Positions 1 to 7,528 of a stretch of DNA of 64,000 nucleotides are shown here, piece after piece. Position 1 is the stretch's first letter; each line of letters begins with the position of its first letter. A program made the translations under genes and the position numbers. The notes beneath the pieces are model-generated. The model was not told where the DNA came from. It saw only the letters and a list, made by a program, of their open reading frames with translations, and searched no databases. Source of the DNA: Candidatus Zixiibacteriota bacterium (GTDB lineage Bacteria > Zixibacteria > MSB-5A5 > GN15 > FEB-12); contig JAGNLV010000003.1 of assembly GCA_017999435.1 (NCBI GenBank), forward strand, positions 434,001 to 498,000. The letters run 5' to 3'.

Positions 1-60
1 ATTCTCATGGAAGGCTGCCGCCTCCTCGACGAACGCCTCCACGCCGGCAAGTTGTTTTGA
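1..60 (+). CDS. 3' end of an unidentified gene (partial)
   Basis: Frame 1 stays open from the left edge and ends in TGA at 58-60, giving a 19-residue tail (ends GKLF). It has a plausible amphipathic helical composition, but it is too short to identify. The gene would start outside the window. It is followed by the hairpin repeat at 119-191, which could serve as its 3' end. This could also be a chance open stretch. Confidence 0.35.
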   Translation: MLMEGCRLLDERLHAGKLF

Positions 61-118
61 CCTTTCCTCCGATGGCGCCGGGCACACAGGTAACAGCCGT
101 CCCCCGGATCTCTTGTGG

Positions 119-191
119 GTCAGGACCCTTGTGGTCCTGACATTCTGACCATCGATGTGAGCAGCCCCGTCAGGATCATAAAGGTCCTGAC
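119..191. repeat. Dispersed two-hairpin repeat, copy 1
   Basis: Two palindromes lie 27 nt apart. The one at 119-141 has half-sites GTCAGGACC and GGTCCTGAC as a perfect 9-bp stem. The one at 169-191 has the same outer half-sites with a less perfect stem. The whole unit recurs in inverted orientation at 17430-17503, including the spacer element AGAATGTCAGG. It lies in an intergenic region between the ends of two convergent genes. Possible roles are a REP-like mobile palindrome or a bidirectional terminator. Confidence 0.75.
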
Positions 192-251
192 TTACAAGAC
201 CTATTTCGCGGAGGTTATCCGGCCCGTGTCGCGATCGCCTTCACCGGCGGC

Positions 252-1298
252 TTACTCCCCGGCCACCCCCAGATACTCCAGCCGCTCCCGCTGCCGCTCC
301 TGCGTCTCTTCCGACACCTCTCCCATGTATCCCGACACATCGGCGGCCGTGCCCGCCCATTCGCCCGGCAGGCCCATCATCTCAAAGCACCGGGCGATCC
401 GATAGTCGCACTCGATCAGGTTGTAATAGTTGCCGGGCTCTTCGCGCAGCATTTCCCGCAACCGGCCGTACGCCGCCGCCGCATCGGCATAGCGTCCCAG
501 GCGATACTGCGCCTCGGCCACCGGCCACAGGAAGCTCCGGCTGTGCGGGTAGCGGCGCATCAGGCTGTCGCCGAGCGCAACCGCTTCCCGGTACTCCTTA
601 CGATCCAGCCGCACCCAGACCAGCGATGATCTCGCGGCCTCCCTCGAAATGAGCGACCCCTCCGCCGCCGTCTCCAGCTCCCGCAGGCCCCGTTCCTTGT
701 CATCGGATACAATTCCCAGCCATCGCAGTACTCCCGCCTTCGCCGACTTCCAGTAATGGTACAGCCCCAACCCAAAGTACAGGTCGTACACCGTGCTGTC
801 GGCCCGCAGTCCCCGTTCGTAGAGTCCGGCCGCGGTTCTCCCGGCGCGCGCGGCGGTGAGCTTTGATCCGAACTTGGCTTCCCAGACCGCGCGGTAGGAG
901 GCGGCGTGTCCGAGCACGAGGAATCCCCAGGCCCGCGTGTGCCGATCTCCCGACGCGATCTGTAATCCCGCCAAGCGCTCCGCCGCGGCGAGGCTTGTGC
1001 GGAACTCGCGTTCGCGCAGCGCCTCCTCGGCGTCGTAGGCCGCCGTGACCAGCGTGATGCCCGTGAACAGGTGTCCCAGCGGGTCATCCGGGTACGAGGA
1101 CACCATAAGTCGCGCGACCTTCTCGGCTGCGTCGTACCGGTCGTTGTAGAGGTCTTCCTGAAGCGCGGCCAGCAGCCGCACCTGCTGGGAATCCGGGTAC
1201 GCGGCTGCCCGTGCGCTCGTGTGCGCGGGGAGGAGCGCCGCCAGGACTACGGCGACGACCGCGGCCGTCGCACGCCGGGAGTATGTGAGCCGGACCGT
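252..1298 (-). CDS. Secreted TPR-like repeat protein
   Basis: A protein of about 348 aa with an N-terminal hydrophobic signal sequence (AVVAVVLAALLP) followed by helical TPR-like repeats: a DLYNDRYDAAEKVARL unit near the N-terminus, then alternating Ala/Leu/Tyr-rich helices to the end. It is probably exported and acts as a protein-interaction scaffold; no enzymatic domain is seen. The start is uncertain. GTG at 1298 gives a clean signal peptide, and an in-frame TTG at 1319 adds seven residues; neither has a clear Shine-Dalgarno site. A GATACT box lies 6 nt before the GTG. The gene is downstream of the anti-sigma gene on the same strand, about 85 nt away. Function unknown. Confidence 0.7.
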   Translation of the reverse strand, partial: TVRLTYSRRATAAVVAVVLAALLPAHTSARAAAYPDSQQVRLLAALQEDLYNDRYDAAEKVARLMVSSYPDDPLGHLFTGITLVTAAYDAEEALREREFRTSLAAAERLAGLQIASGDRHTRAWGFLVLGHAASYRAVWEAKFGSKLTAARAGRTAAGLYERGLRADSTVYDLYFGLGLYHYWKSAKAGVLRWLGIVSDDKERGLRELETAAEGSLISREAARSSLVWVRLDRKEYREAVALGDSLMRRYPHSRSFLWPVAEAQYRLGRYADAAAAYGRLREMLREEPGNYYNLIECDYRIARCFEMMGLPGEWAGTAADVSGYMGEVSEETQERQRERLEYLGVAGE

Positions 1299-1382
1299 CA
1301 CATGCCTAGTATCGGCCAATAGGGTCGGCGATTGAGCGGGGGAAAAGTTGGCAGCTCGGCCGGGAGGCGGCCGGGGCGGTTG

Positions 1383-2198
1383 TCAGATCGCGGGCCGTCC
1401 CGGCACGAACGCGAGCAGGTCGATGCGGTGGTCGTTCGAGGCCGCCACGACCATGGTGTCCCCGGCGCGGTGGAAGACGATTCGGCAGCCCCGGCAGTTG
1501 TGGTCAAAGAAGCGGACATTGTCGCGGACCACTTCGCTGAGACGCCCGTCGTTAACCTGTGCGAACCAGGCCGCCGGCGCGAGGAAGACCGACACGGTTT
1601 GCCGGTCGCGGGCGTAGACAAAGTGCAGCATCTGCTCGCCCATGATGGTCTCGCTGCGCCCCGCGATCAGGTGGAATTCGCCCACGGCCGGGCGGATTTG
1701 GTACCCGAACTTCTCCCGCGCCCCGGCCGCCGCGCGCGCCGCGTCGTAAGAACCGCCCTCGCGGACAGCGGCGGCGAGGTTCACGTGAGCTTGCTGGAGC
1801 GGGGCGAATTTTGTCTGGTGGGAGTAGAGCCGGACGCCGAGCATGCCGGCGCCGATGAGAATGAGTGCCGCAGCCGCCGCCATCAGGGAGATGGCGGCGC
1901 GCCTAAAAGGGCGGGGGTTCCCCCGCGCCTTGGTATGTCCGCGATCGGCCGCCTCCCCTGCCCCGTCCAGAGCGTCGAGACGGTCAAGGATGCGGGATTT
2001 GAGCCGCTCGTGGGCGACCTCGACTTGCCCGTGCCGGATTTTCTCGTTCAGGAAATTCTGGATTTCCGTTTGAAGGCGATACTTCTCGAAGCAGTCGCTG
2101 CATCTTTCGAGGTGTTCTCTGACCTGTCTGGTGTCGATTTCCGAGGCTTCTTTATCGATTATGTCGTACAACAGGTTCAGCGCTTCCTGACAATTCAT
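1383..2198 (-). CDS. Membrane-anchored zinc-finger anti-sigma factor (RsrA-type ZAS domain)
   Basis: A 271-aa protein that should bind and silence the ECF sigma factor encoded just upstream. Its ATGA start/stop overlap with that gene points to translational coupling. Residues 1-45 form a ZAS zinc domain with C3, H29, C33 and C36. The Cys-x25-His-x3-Cys-x2-Cys spacing equals that of the Streptomyces redox anti-sigma RsrA (C11/H37/C41/C44), so release by disulfide stress is a fair inference. Unlike soluble RsrA, it has a transmembrane helix at about 101-124 and about 145 residues outside the membrane, with a second CxxC pair at C235/C238 near the C-terminus. The signal could therefore be periplasmic rather than cytoplasmic. 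Confidence is high for the class and moderate for redox sensing. Confidence 0.88.
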   Translation of the reverse strand: MNCQEALNLLYDIIDKEASEIDTRQVREHLERCSDCFEKYRLQTEIQNFLNEKIRHGQVEVAHERLKSRILDRLDALDGAGEAADRGHTKARGNPRPFRRAAISLMAAAAALILIGAGMLGVRLYSHQTKFAPLQQAHVNLAAAVREGGSYDAARAAAGAREKFGYQIRPAVGEFHLIAGRSETIMGEQMLHFVYARDRQTVSVFLAPAAWFAQVNDGRLSEVVRDNVRFFDHNCRGCRIVFHRAGDTMVVAASNDHRIDLLAFVPGRPAI

Positions 2199-2812
2199 CT
2201 GGCCGTATCCTTGATGTAGCCGTTCTTGATTGCGTAGTCATACAAGGCTTTTTGAAGCAGTTTCCTCCCTCGGTGCAGGCGCGATTTCACCGTCCCTAGC
2301 TGGAGATCGGCAATATCGGCGATCTCCTGATACGAAAACCCTTCGAGGAACGACAGCACGACGACGAGGCGAAAATCCTCGGGCAACCCTTCGATGGCGC
2401 GTTTCACGTCATCGTCGAAAATCTTCGCGAACAACTCTTTCTCGGGATTGTCGCTCGGGGCGGTGGCCGCGAGCTGACCGTAGAGAAAGCTGTCGTCGAT
2501 TTCGTCGACATTGACCGACATCGGGGAGCGGGACTTGGAGCGGTAGTCGTTGATGAAAATGTTGGTCATGATTTTGAACAACCATGCCCGACAATTCGAC
2601 CCCGGCTCAAACCGATCCCAGAAGCGATACGCCTTGACATACGCCTCCTGCACCAGATCTTCGGCGTCGTTGTTGTTCTTGGTCATCCGAAGAGCGGTGC
2701 GGTAGAGGGCGTCCATGTGGGGCAGCGCCTCTTTCTCGAATGCCCGTCGCTTCTCGAGTTCCTTCCTCTTATCGTCACCGGTTTTCGCTTTACCGTCCGT
2801 CATGGAAACCAT
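2195..2812 (-). CDS. ECF (sigma-70 family) RNA polymerase sigma factor, SigR/RpoE-like
   Basis: A 205-aa group IV sigma factor. Region 2 spans about residues 28-100 (NNNDAEDLVQEAYVKAYRFW; then WLFKIMTNIFINDYR) for core and -10 recognition. Region 4 spans about 140-190 (GFSYQEIADI, GTVKSRLHRGRK) as the -35 reading helix-turn-helix. It has no sigma regions 1, 3 or a C-terminal sensory extension. The start at 2812 is preceded by GGGGAAG at a 6-nt spacing; a second Met lies three codons later. The gene overlaps the downstream anti-sigma gene by ATGA. A SigR-like promoter at 2861-2888 suggests autoregulation. The probable regulon is thiol or envelope stress, by analogy with SigR-RsrA. Confidence 0.92.
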   Translation of the reverse strand: MVSMTDGKAKTGDDKRKELEKRRAFEKEALPHMDALYRTALRMTKNNNDAEDLVQEAYVKAYRFWDRFEPGSNCRAWLFKIMTNIFINDYRSKSRSPMSVNVDEIDDSFLYGQLAATAPSDNPEKELFAKIFDDDVKRAIEGLPEDFRLVVVLSFLEGFSYQEIADIADLQLGTVKSRLHRGRKLLQKALYDYAIKNGYIKDTAR

Positions 2813-2860
2813 ATCTCACTTCCCCGCGACCGGTAAAGCAAGCCATTGCCTATACTTAGA

Positions 2861-2888
2861 AACAACGGCTGCGGTCGCGAAAGTTCCC
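2861..2888 (-). promoter_or_regulatory. Probable autoregulatory ECF promoter of the sigma gene
   Basis: On the minus strand GGGAAC (2888-2883) is separated by 16 nt from GTTGTT (2866-2861). This matches the SigR-type pattern GGGAAY-N16-18-GTT. The predicted start near 2857 gives a leader of about 45 nt before the ATG at 2812 with its Shine-Dalgarno site. Confidence 0.6.
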
Positions 2889-3173
2889 GTGGTTGCACCC
2901 TCTGTTCCCGGCCGCCGGCTGATCTCCATCCTTATTGTTGAGAGACTCCCTGGGCGTGGGCCGGCCGCCAAAGGCTAATCCCATCCACCAATTCAATATA
3001 AGCCGCCCGCATGCCCCCTACAAGAGAATTCGGACCGACCTTGGTCGGTTCGACGGTTCCGGCATCCTGAAAGTTGTACCACCCAGAAGGCCGACCGCCG
3101 AGAATATCGGGATAGTTTCCATGGAGATTGCCCTCAACCTCCCCCAGGGGCCTGCCTCCCGCGCCTTCCGGCC
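2889..3173. other. Non-coding gap between sigma and uvrD genes
   Basis: Together with the promoter region this is a 361-nt gap between genes on the same strand. It holds a perfect 7-bp hairpin ACCGACC-TT-GGTCGGT near 3039-3054 without a T-tract, and no convincing ORF or RNA gene. It may be the 3' end of the uvrD transcript. Confidence 0.5.
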
Positions 3174-5381
3174 TCAGCCGATGACGGTCAGCCTGGCGTA
3201 CTTGGCCATCACTCTCTTCACCCCGAGTCCCTGGAAATGGATCTCGAGCATCAGCGACTCGCCGCGCCCTTCGACTTTGAGCACTTTGCCCCGTCCGAAA
3301 GTAGGGTGGCGCACGAGCCGTCCGACGCGCAGCGCCTCCTCCTCTTCGTACTCATAGTGGACCCCTTCCTCTGCCGGAAGCCGTCCCAACGGGAGGTCGC
3401 GGGCCGTGGCGGGGCGGTCGCCGGCGGACACGAGTTCGTAGTGGCGGTTGGTCCGGAAGTCGGTGCGCTCAATCAGATGGTCGGGAACCTCCTTGATGAA
3501 TCGCGAGGGGATCGAGACCGACTGGCCGAAGCGGAAGCGCGCAGTAGCGCTGGCCAGGTACAGCTTGTGGCGGGCGCGGGTGGAGCCGACATAGAACAGC
3601 CGCCGCTCCTCTTCCAGCTCCATTTCCTCCCCGACGGTACGGGCGAGGGGAAACAGTCCTTCTTCCAGCCCCACGATGAACACGGTGTCAAACTCCAGCC
3701 CCTTGGCCGAGTGGACCGACATGAGGGCCAGTTTGTCCTCGGACTCATTGTACTCGTCGATGTCGGTGAAGAGCGAGATCTCGGCCAGGTATTCGGCGAG
3801 GGTGGCGTGGGGGCGGTGCCGGGTGTAATCAGCCACGCCGCCGATGAACGCCTCGAGGTTCTCGATGCGGGTGGCGGCGACAATCTCCTCTTCCTCCGCC
3901 CGGATCGCCTCGAGCAGGCCGAGGTCGCGGATCAGATCGCCCACCAGCAGATCGGTCGAGACGGCGTCCTGCTGTTCCCGGTAGCGTTCAATGAGGGCGG
4001 TGAAGGAGCGGAGTTGGCGGACGGCCCGGGCGCCCAGCCCGGAGAGATCCGGGTCAGGCAGGGTCGCCGTCTCATAGAGCGACTTCCCCTCGCGGGCGGT
4101 GAGTTCGCCCAGGTCGGCGAGGCTTTTGTCGCCGAGGCCGCGTTTCGGGTAGTTCACGATGCGCCCGAAACTGATGTCGTCTTTCGGATTGACGATCAGC
4201 TTGAGGTAGGCCAGGAGGTCTTTGATCTCCTTGCGCTGGTAGAACGAGATGCCGCCGACGATCTGGTAGGGGATGGCGCGCCGCCGGAGCTGTTCCTCGA
4301 AGGCGCGGGACTGCGCGTTGGTGCGGTACAGGATCACCATCTCCGACAGCGGCGTGCGGCTCCGGTCCCGGACGACCAGATCGATCACCCGCTCGGCCTC
4401 TTCCTCCGCCGAATCGACCAAGAGGAGGCTGATCTTCTCCCCCCCGCGGCGCGTGGTGCGCAGCACCTTGTCCTTGCGGGCGACGTTGTGGGCGATCACG
4501 GCCGAGGCGGCCGCCAGGATGACGTCGGTGGAGCGGTAGTTCATTTCCAGTTTGATCACTTTGGCGCCAGGGAAGTCGTGCTCGAAATCGAGGATGTTGC
4601 GGATATCGGCGCCGCGCCAGCCGTAGATCGACTGGTCCTCATCGCCGACCACGCAGATGTTCCGGTGCGGCCCGACGAGGCTTTTCAGCAGGAGGTACTG
4701 CACGTGGTTGGTGTCCTGGTACTCGTCCACCAGGAGATAGCGGAAGCGGGACCGGTAGCGCTCGCCGATTTCGCTGTGCTGCTGGAGGAGGGCGACGGTG
4801 TTGAGGAGGAGGTCGTCGAAATCCATGGCGTTGCACTCGCGCAGCCGCGCCTGGTAGAGGGAGTACAGTTGGGCGGTGCGCTGTTCGAAGTAGCCGCCGG
4901 CGCTGCGGGCGAAACCCTCGGCCGACTGGAACCGGTTCTTGGCGTTCGAGACCTTGCGCAACTGGGCTTTCGGCGCGAACTGCGAGACCGGCAGGTTGAG
5001 CGCTTTGATGCAGCTCTTCATGAGCGTCTCGGAATCGGCGGCGTCGAAAATCGTGAAATCCCCTCCGTAGCCGATCGCCCCGCCCTCACGCCGGAGGAAA
5101 CGGGCGCAGAACGAGTGGAAGGTCGAGACGTTCATGTCCATCATGGCCCCCCCGAGCAGGGCGGCCACCCGTTCTTTCATCTCTCCGGCCGCCTTGTTGG
5201 TAAAAGTAACAGCAAGGATTTCGTGCGGCTGCGCCAGTCGCCGGGTCAGGATATAGGCAAGCCGGCGGGTCAGGACCCGGGTCTTGCCGGAACCGGCCCC
5301 GGCGATGATGAGCAGCGGGCCCTCGGTCGTCTGCACCGCCTCCCGCTGCGCGTCGTTGAGGTCATCGAGAAGGCGACTCAT
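3174..5381 (-). CDS. pcrA: UvrD/PcrA-type superfamily 1 DNA helicase
   Basis: A 735-aa ATP-dependent 3'-5' DNA helicase for nucleotide-excision and mismatch repair and for removing recombinase or stalled RNA polymerase. Seen in order: Walker A AGAGSGKT (27-34), motif Ia TFTNKAAGEMKER, Walker B DEYQDTN, motif III GDEDQSIYGWRGAD, motif IV LEMNYRST, motif V VHSAKGLEFD and motif VI LFYVGSTRAR. The final ~60 residues (VGRLVRHPTFGRGKVLKVEG) form the Tudor-like domain by which PcrA/UvrD contacts RNA polymerase. Family length matches. The ATG at 5381 was chosen because the family starts with the SRLLDDLNDAQ segment. An upstream TTG at 5417 is in frame but is part of the -35 box. The message is probably leaderless. 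Monocistronic. Confidence 0.95.
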   Translation of the reverse strand: MSRLLDDLNDAQREAVQTTEGPLLIIAGAGSGKTRVLTRRLAYILTRRLAQPHEILAVTFTNKAAGEMKERVAALLGGAMMDMNVSTFHSFCARFLRREGGAIGYGGDFTIFDAADSETLMKSCIKALNLPVSQFAPKAQLRKVSNAKNRFQSAEGFARSAGGYFEQRTAQLYSLYQARLRECNAMDFDDLLLNTVALLQQHSEIGERYRSRFRYLLVDEYQDTNHVQYLLLKSLVGPHRNICVVGDEDQSIYGWRGADIRNILDFEHDFPGAKVIKLEMNYRSTDVILAAASAVIAHNVARKDKVLRTTRRGGEKISLLLVDSAEEEAERVIDLVVRDRSRTPLSEMVILYRTNAQSRAFEEQLRRRAIPYQIVGGISFYQRKEIKDLLAYLKLIVNPKDDISFGRIVNYPKRGLGDKSLADLGELTAREGKSLYETATLPDPDLSGLGARAVRQLRSFTALIERYREQQDAVSTDLLVGDLIRDLGLLEAIRAEEEEIVAATRIENLEAFIGGVADYTRHRPHATLAEYLAEISLFTDIDEYNESEDKLALMSVHSAKGLEFDTVFIVGLEEGLFPLARTVGEEMELEEERRLFYVGSTRARHKLYLASATARFRFGQSVSIPSRFIKEVPDHLIERTDFRTNRHYELVSAGDRPATARDLPLGRLPAEEGVHYEYEEEEALRVGRLVRHPTFGRGKVLKVEGRGESLMLEIHFQGLGVKRVMAKYARLTVIG

Positions 5382-5389
5382 ACCGAGCG

Positions 5390-5417
5390 AATATAGGTTC
5401 GCCCGGGGTCGGCGCAA
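5390..5417 (-). promoter_or_regulatory. Promoter for uvrD/pcrA, 8 nt from the start codon
   Basis: Minus-strand TTGCGC (5417-5412), 16-nt spacer, TATATT (5395-5390). The ATG at 5381 lies 8 nt beyond the -10 box and has no Shine-Dalgarno site, so the transcript should start at or within a base or two of the start codon. Confidence 0.65.
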
Positions 5418-5509
5418 TCGGATTTCACGATTTTTCTGTGGCCGGGCGCAACGGCGAAAGACATATTTATGACAGGACAGTCACACTTCCTGGATCAGGA
5501 GACGAAAGC

Positions 5510-6091
5510 ATGAACCTAATTCGCTTGGCCGTGATTGGCCTCATGGCGGCGCCGGCGGTGCTGCCCCTGGCCGCGCAGCAGTCGGCGGACAAGACCTCGA
5601 AACCCTCCGGCGCCCTGGCCTGGGAAACGCTCGCCGAATTTCTCCCCGAGAGCATCCCTGGGTACACCGCGGGCGAACCGACGGGCGGATCGCGGGCCGT
5701 GGAGGACCCGGCCTCGCCCGAACGCTCGATCACCCACAGCAGCGTCCGGCGCAGCTACATTCGTGAGACGGCCGAGGGGGAGCAGAGCTTCATCAACGTG
5801 ACGATTGTCGACGCCGGACGCAGTCGGCTCGTGCTCGACCCGTTTCTGCCGGAGTTGAGCTTTGTACCGTCGGATGACCGGCAGACGGTGGAGATCAAGG
5901 GGCGCCGGGCGACACAGATCATTGAGTATGGCGAGAGCGATATCGCGCTCGGCCTGGTGTATGTCCTGGTGGAGGAAAGATTGGCGGTGATTGTACAGGG
6001 CGAAGGGGTGCGGGATATGGATGAAGTGCGCGGGGTGGCCGGCGCGATTGATTTCGAGGGGCTTGAGAAAGCGATGAAGGCCAAGAAGTAA
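5510..6091 (+). CDS. Secreted protein of unknown function, paralogue 1 of a tandem pair
   Basis: A 193-aa protein with an N-terminal signal peptide (MNLIRLAVIGLMAAPAVLP, cleavage near AAQQ). The mature part begins with a Leu-Pro-rich segment, LAEFLPESIPGYTAGE, that is mirrored in the next gene (LEAFLPAELAGYTASE). The rest is predicted alternating beta/alpha with no Cys and no recognised catalytic motif. The Shine-Dalgarno site AGGAGA precedes ATG 5510. The gene is divergent from uvrD, and a strong terminator at 6123-6157 ends the transcript. It is probably periplasmic or outer-surface. I do not recognise the family. Confidence 0.75.
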   Translation: MNLIRLAVIGLMAAPAVLPLAAQQSADKTSKPSGALAWETLAEFLPESIPGYTAGEPTGGSRAVEDPASPERSITHSSVRRSYIRETAEGEQSFINVTIVDAGRSRLVLDPFLPELSFVPSDDRQTVEIKGRRATQIIEYGESDIALGLVYVLVEERLAVIVQGEGVRDMDEVRGVAGAIDFEGLEKAMKAKK

Positions 6092-6122
6092 CCGGTTATC
6101 GGGGCATGCGGAAAGCCCGGGG

Positions 6123-6157
6123 CGCGGCCGAGCACAAGATCGGCCGCGTTCTTTTTT
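6123..6157 (+). terminator. Rho-independent terminator
   Basis: A perfect 9-bp stem (CGCGGCCGA at 6123-6131, TCGGCCGCG at 6140-6148) with an 8-nt loop, followed by TTCTTTTTT. It lies 32 nt after the stop of the first paralogue. Confidence 0.9.
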
Positions 6158-6274
6158 GGGCCCTCGGGGGGGCGGGTGAAGCGCCGTCATTTCGCTTGAC
6201 AGCGCTCCGCTCCGCGGCCATTGTTATCGTGGATGAGCAGAATCGGTTTCAAGCGTGCAAGGAGGAGTGATGTC

Positions 6275-6853
6275 ATGAAGACGCTGAGTCGTGTTTTTTG
6301 GGTTGCCCTCCTGTGGGCTGTCCCGACAATCGGTCTGGCCGACATCCAGGGGGACACGCCCGCGGAAGCGAATGACAAGACTTTCGACCTGAGCGCTCTG
6401 GAGGCGTTTCTCCCGGCCGAACTGGCGGGGTACACGGCCTCGGAGGTGCACCACAGCGGATGGGATTCGACCGGTCTCGGCGCGACGACGCCGGCGGAGA
6501 TGGTCACCCGCACTTTCACCAGGCAGACCGCCGACAGCCAGCTGGTCACGCTGACTGTCTCATTCGTCAGCTCGCAGGTGCTCCGTCCGGCGTTCGATCT
6601 GCTGTTTGTCCCTATCGACAGCGCCGTGGTCAAGCCGAACAAGGAGATCCGGGACGTGACCGTGAGAGACCAGCCGGCCCGACTGGTGGTCAAGACGAAC
6701 GAGGACGGTTCGGTCGAGAAGATCGTGCTGCTCGCCGAGCTGAAAGGCGGTGTGCTGGCGGCGGTCAAAGCGACCGGACCGGCGACGGCGGACGAAGTGC
6801 TGGCGCTGGCGGAAAAGATCGATTTTGCAGGGGCGGTCGAGGCAATGCGCTAA
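6275..6853 (+). CDS. Secreted protein of unknown function, paralogue 2
   Basis: A 192-aa protein, the tandem paralogue of the preceding gene, with nearly equal length and the shared LEAFLPAELAGYTASE segment after a signal peptide (FWVALLWAVPTIGLA). Later shared features are a beta strand around LVTLTVSFV and a C-terminal alpha segment with VLALAEKIDFAGAVEAM, comparable to VRGVAGAIDFEGLEKAM in paralogue 1. The start at 6275 follows AGGAGG. An upstream ATG in frame has no equally good site. The gene is separately terminated at 6878-6907, so the two paralogues are not one operon. Function unknown; export is inferred from the signal peptide. Confidence 0.78.
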   Translation: MKTLSRVFWVALLWAVPTIGLADIQGDTPAEANDKTFDLSALEAFLPAELAGYTASEVHHSGWDSTGLGATTPAEMVTRTFTRQTADSQLVTLTVSFVSSQVLRPAFDLLFVPIDSAVVKPNKEIRDVTVRDQPARLVVKTNEDGSVEKIVLLAELKGGVLAAVKATGPATADEVLALAEKIDFAGAVEAMR

Positions 6854-6877
6854 GCTGGCGGGACCACCAAGAAAAGA

Positions 6878-6907
6878 AAACGCCGTCCGGTCGACCGGGC
6901 GGCGTTT
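6878..6907. terminator. Bidirectional terminator
   Basis: A near-perfect palindrome AAACGCCG...CGGCGTTT with a self-complementary core CCGGTCGACCGG. A-rich on the left and T-rich on the right, it serves both the plus-strand paralogue and the minus-strand rpmA gene. Confidence 0.85.
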
Positions 6908-6938
6908 CGCATTTATAGCGTCTGGCGCGGTGCGCCGA

Positions 6939-7208
6939 TCAGGCGGTTTCCGGGGCGGCGGCGAAAACCGACACCTGCTTGTGTTCGCGCCCGACCCGCT
7001 GGAATTTGACGATGCCGTCGATCTTCGCAAAGAGCGTGTTGTCCTTGCCGATGCCGACGTTCGCGCCGGGGCGGATGCGGGTACCGCACTGACGGACGAT
7101 GATCGAGCCGGCCGAAATCAACTGGCCGTCGTACAGCTTGGTCCCCCGCCGCTGGCCGCGGGAGTCACGGCCGTTCTTGGAGGAGCCGACGCCTTTCTTG
7201 TGGGCCAT
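6939..7208 (-). CDS. rpmA: 50S ribosomal protein L27
   Basis: 89 aa. It begins [18 protein letters not shown], the N-terminal tail that reaches towards the peptidyl-transferase centre, followed by the conserved GNTIVRQRGT-like strand (here [20 protein letters not shown]) and the KDNTLFA segment. There is no Firmicutes-type cleavable N-terminal extension. L27 is usually co-transcribed after L21 (rplU), often with obg. Neither is present here: the gene stands alone between terminators, with its own promoter and a roughly 100-nt leader. Confidence 0.97.
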   Translation of the reverse strand: MAHKKGVGSSKNGRDSRGQRRGTKLYDGQLISAGSIIVRQCGTRIRPGANVGIGKDNTLFAKIDGIVKFQRVGREHKQVSVFAAAPETA

Positions 7209-7342
7209 GGTAAACCTCTATCAGTCTCTCGTTTTCTTCTCGCCTCTCCGGACCAGGGAACATCGGGGGCGCGGTCAGGTTCCCGACCGCGGTGACCCCC
7301 GGCGACAGCCAACCAATATATAAAACCCGCGCCCAAAGGCAA
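7209..7342 (-). promoter_or_regulatory. rpmA promoter and structured leader
   Basis: Minus-strand TTGCCT (7342-7337), 16-nt spacer, TATATT (7320-7315). The leader of about 100 nt contains a perfect 7-bp hairpin with arms CGCGGTC and GACCGCG. An autogenous control structure is possible but not shown. The rest of the 320-nt gap up to 7528, in front of the divergent TonB-like gene, contains GC-rich hairpins and no gene I can support. Confidence 0.6.
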
Positions 7343-7528
7343 GTGGAAAGTGTAACGCACTCTCTGCGTGACGCTTACATCGGCGTCCGGGCGGTGAGCC
7401 GCCCCCGTGCGGAGACGCGCCGTGGTCGTCTGCCTGCAAATCCTCTGCACGATCCCCAAGAGGAGCGCGTCTTCCAGGCAGGCAGGCAACGGACGAAAAT
7501 CACCGGGAACTACGCCACAGGTGAGGCG

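Noticed and set aside
3237-5396. A 719-codon plus-strand ORF
   Set aside because: Antisense shadow of uvrD/pcrA.
6939-7528. Search for rplU (L21) or obg next to rpmA
   Set aside because: Neither is present on either side; the neighbours are unrelated and separated by terminators.
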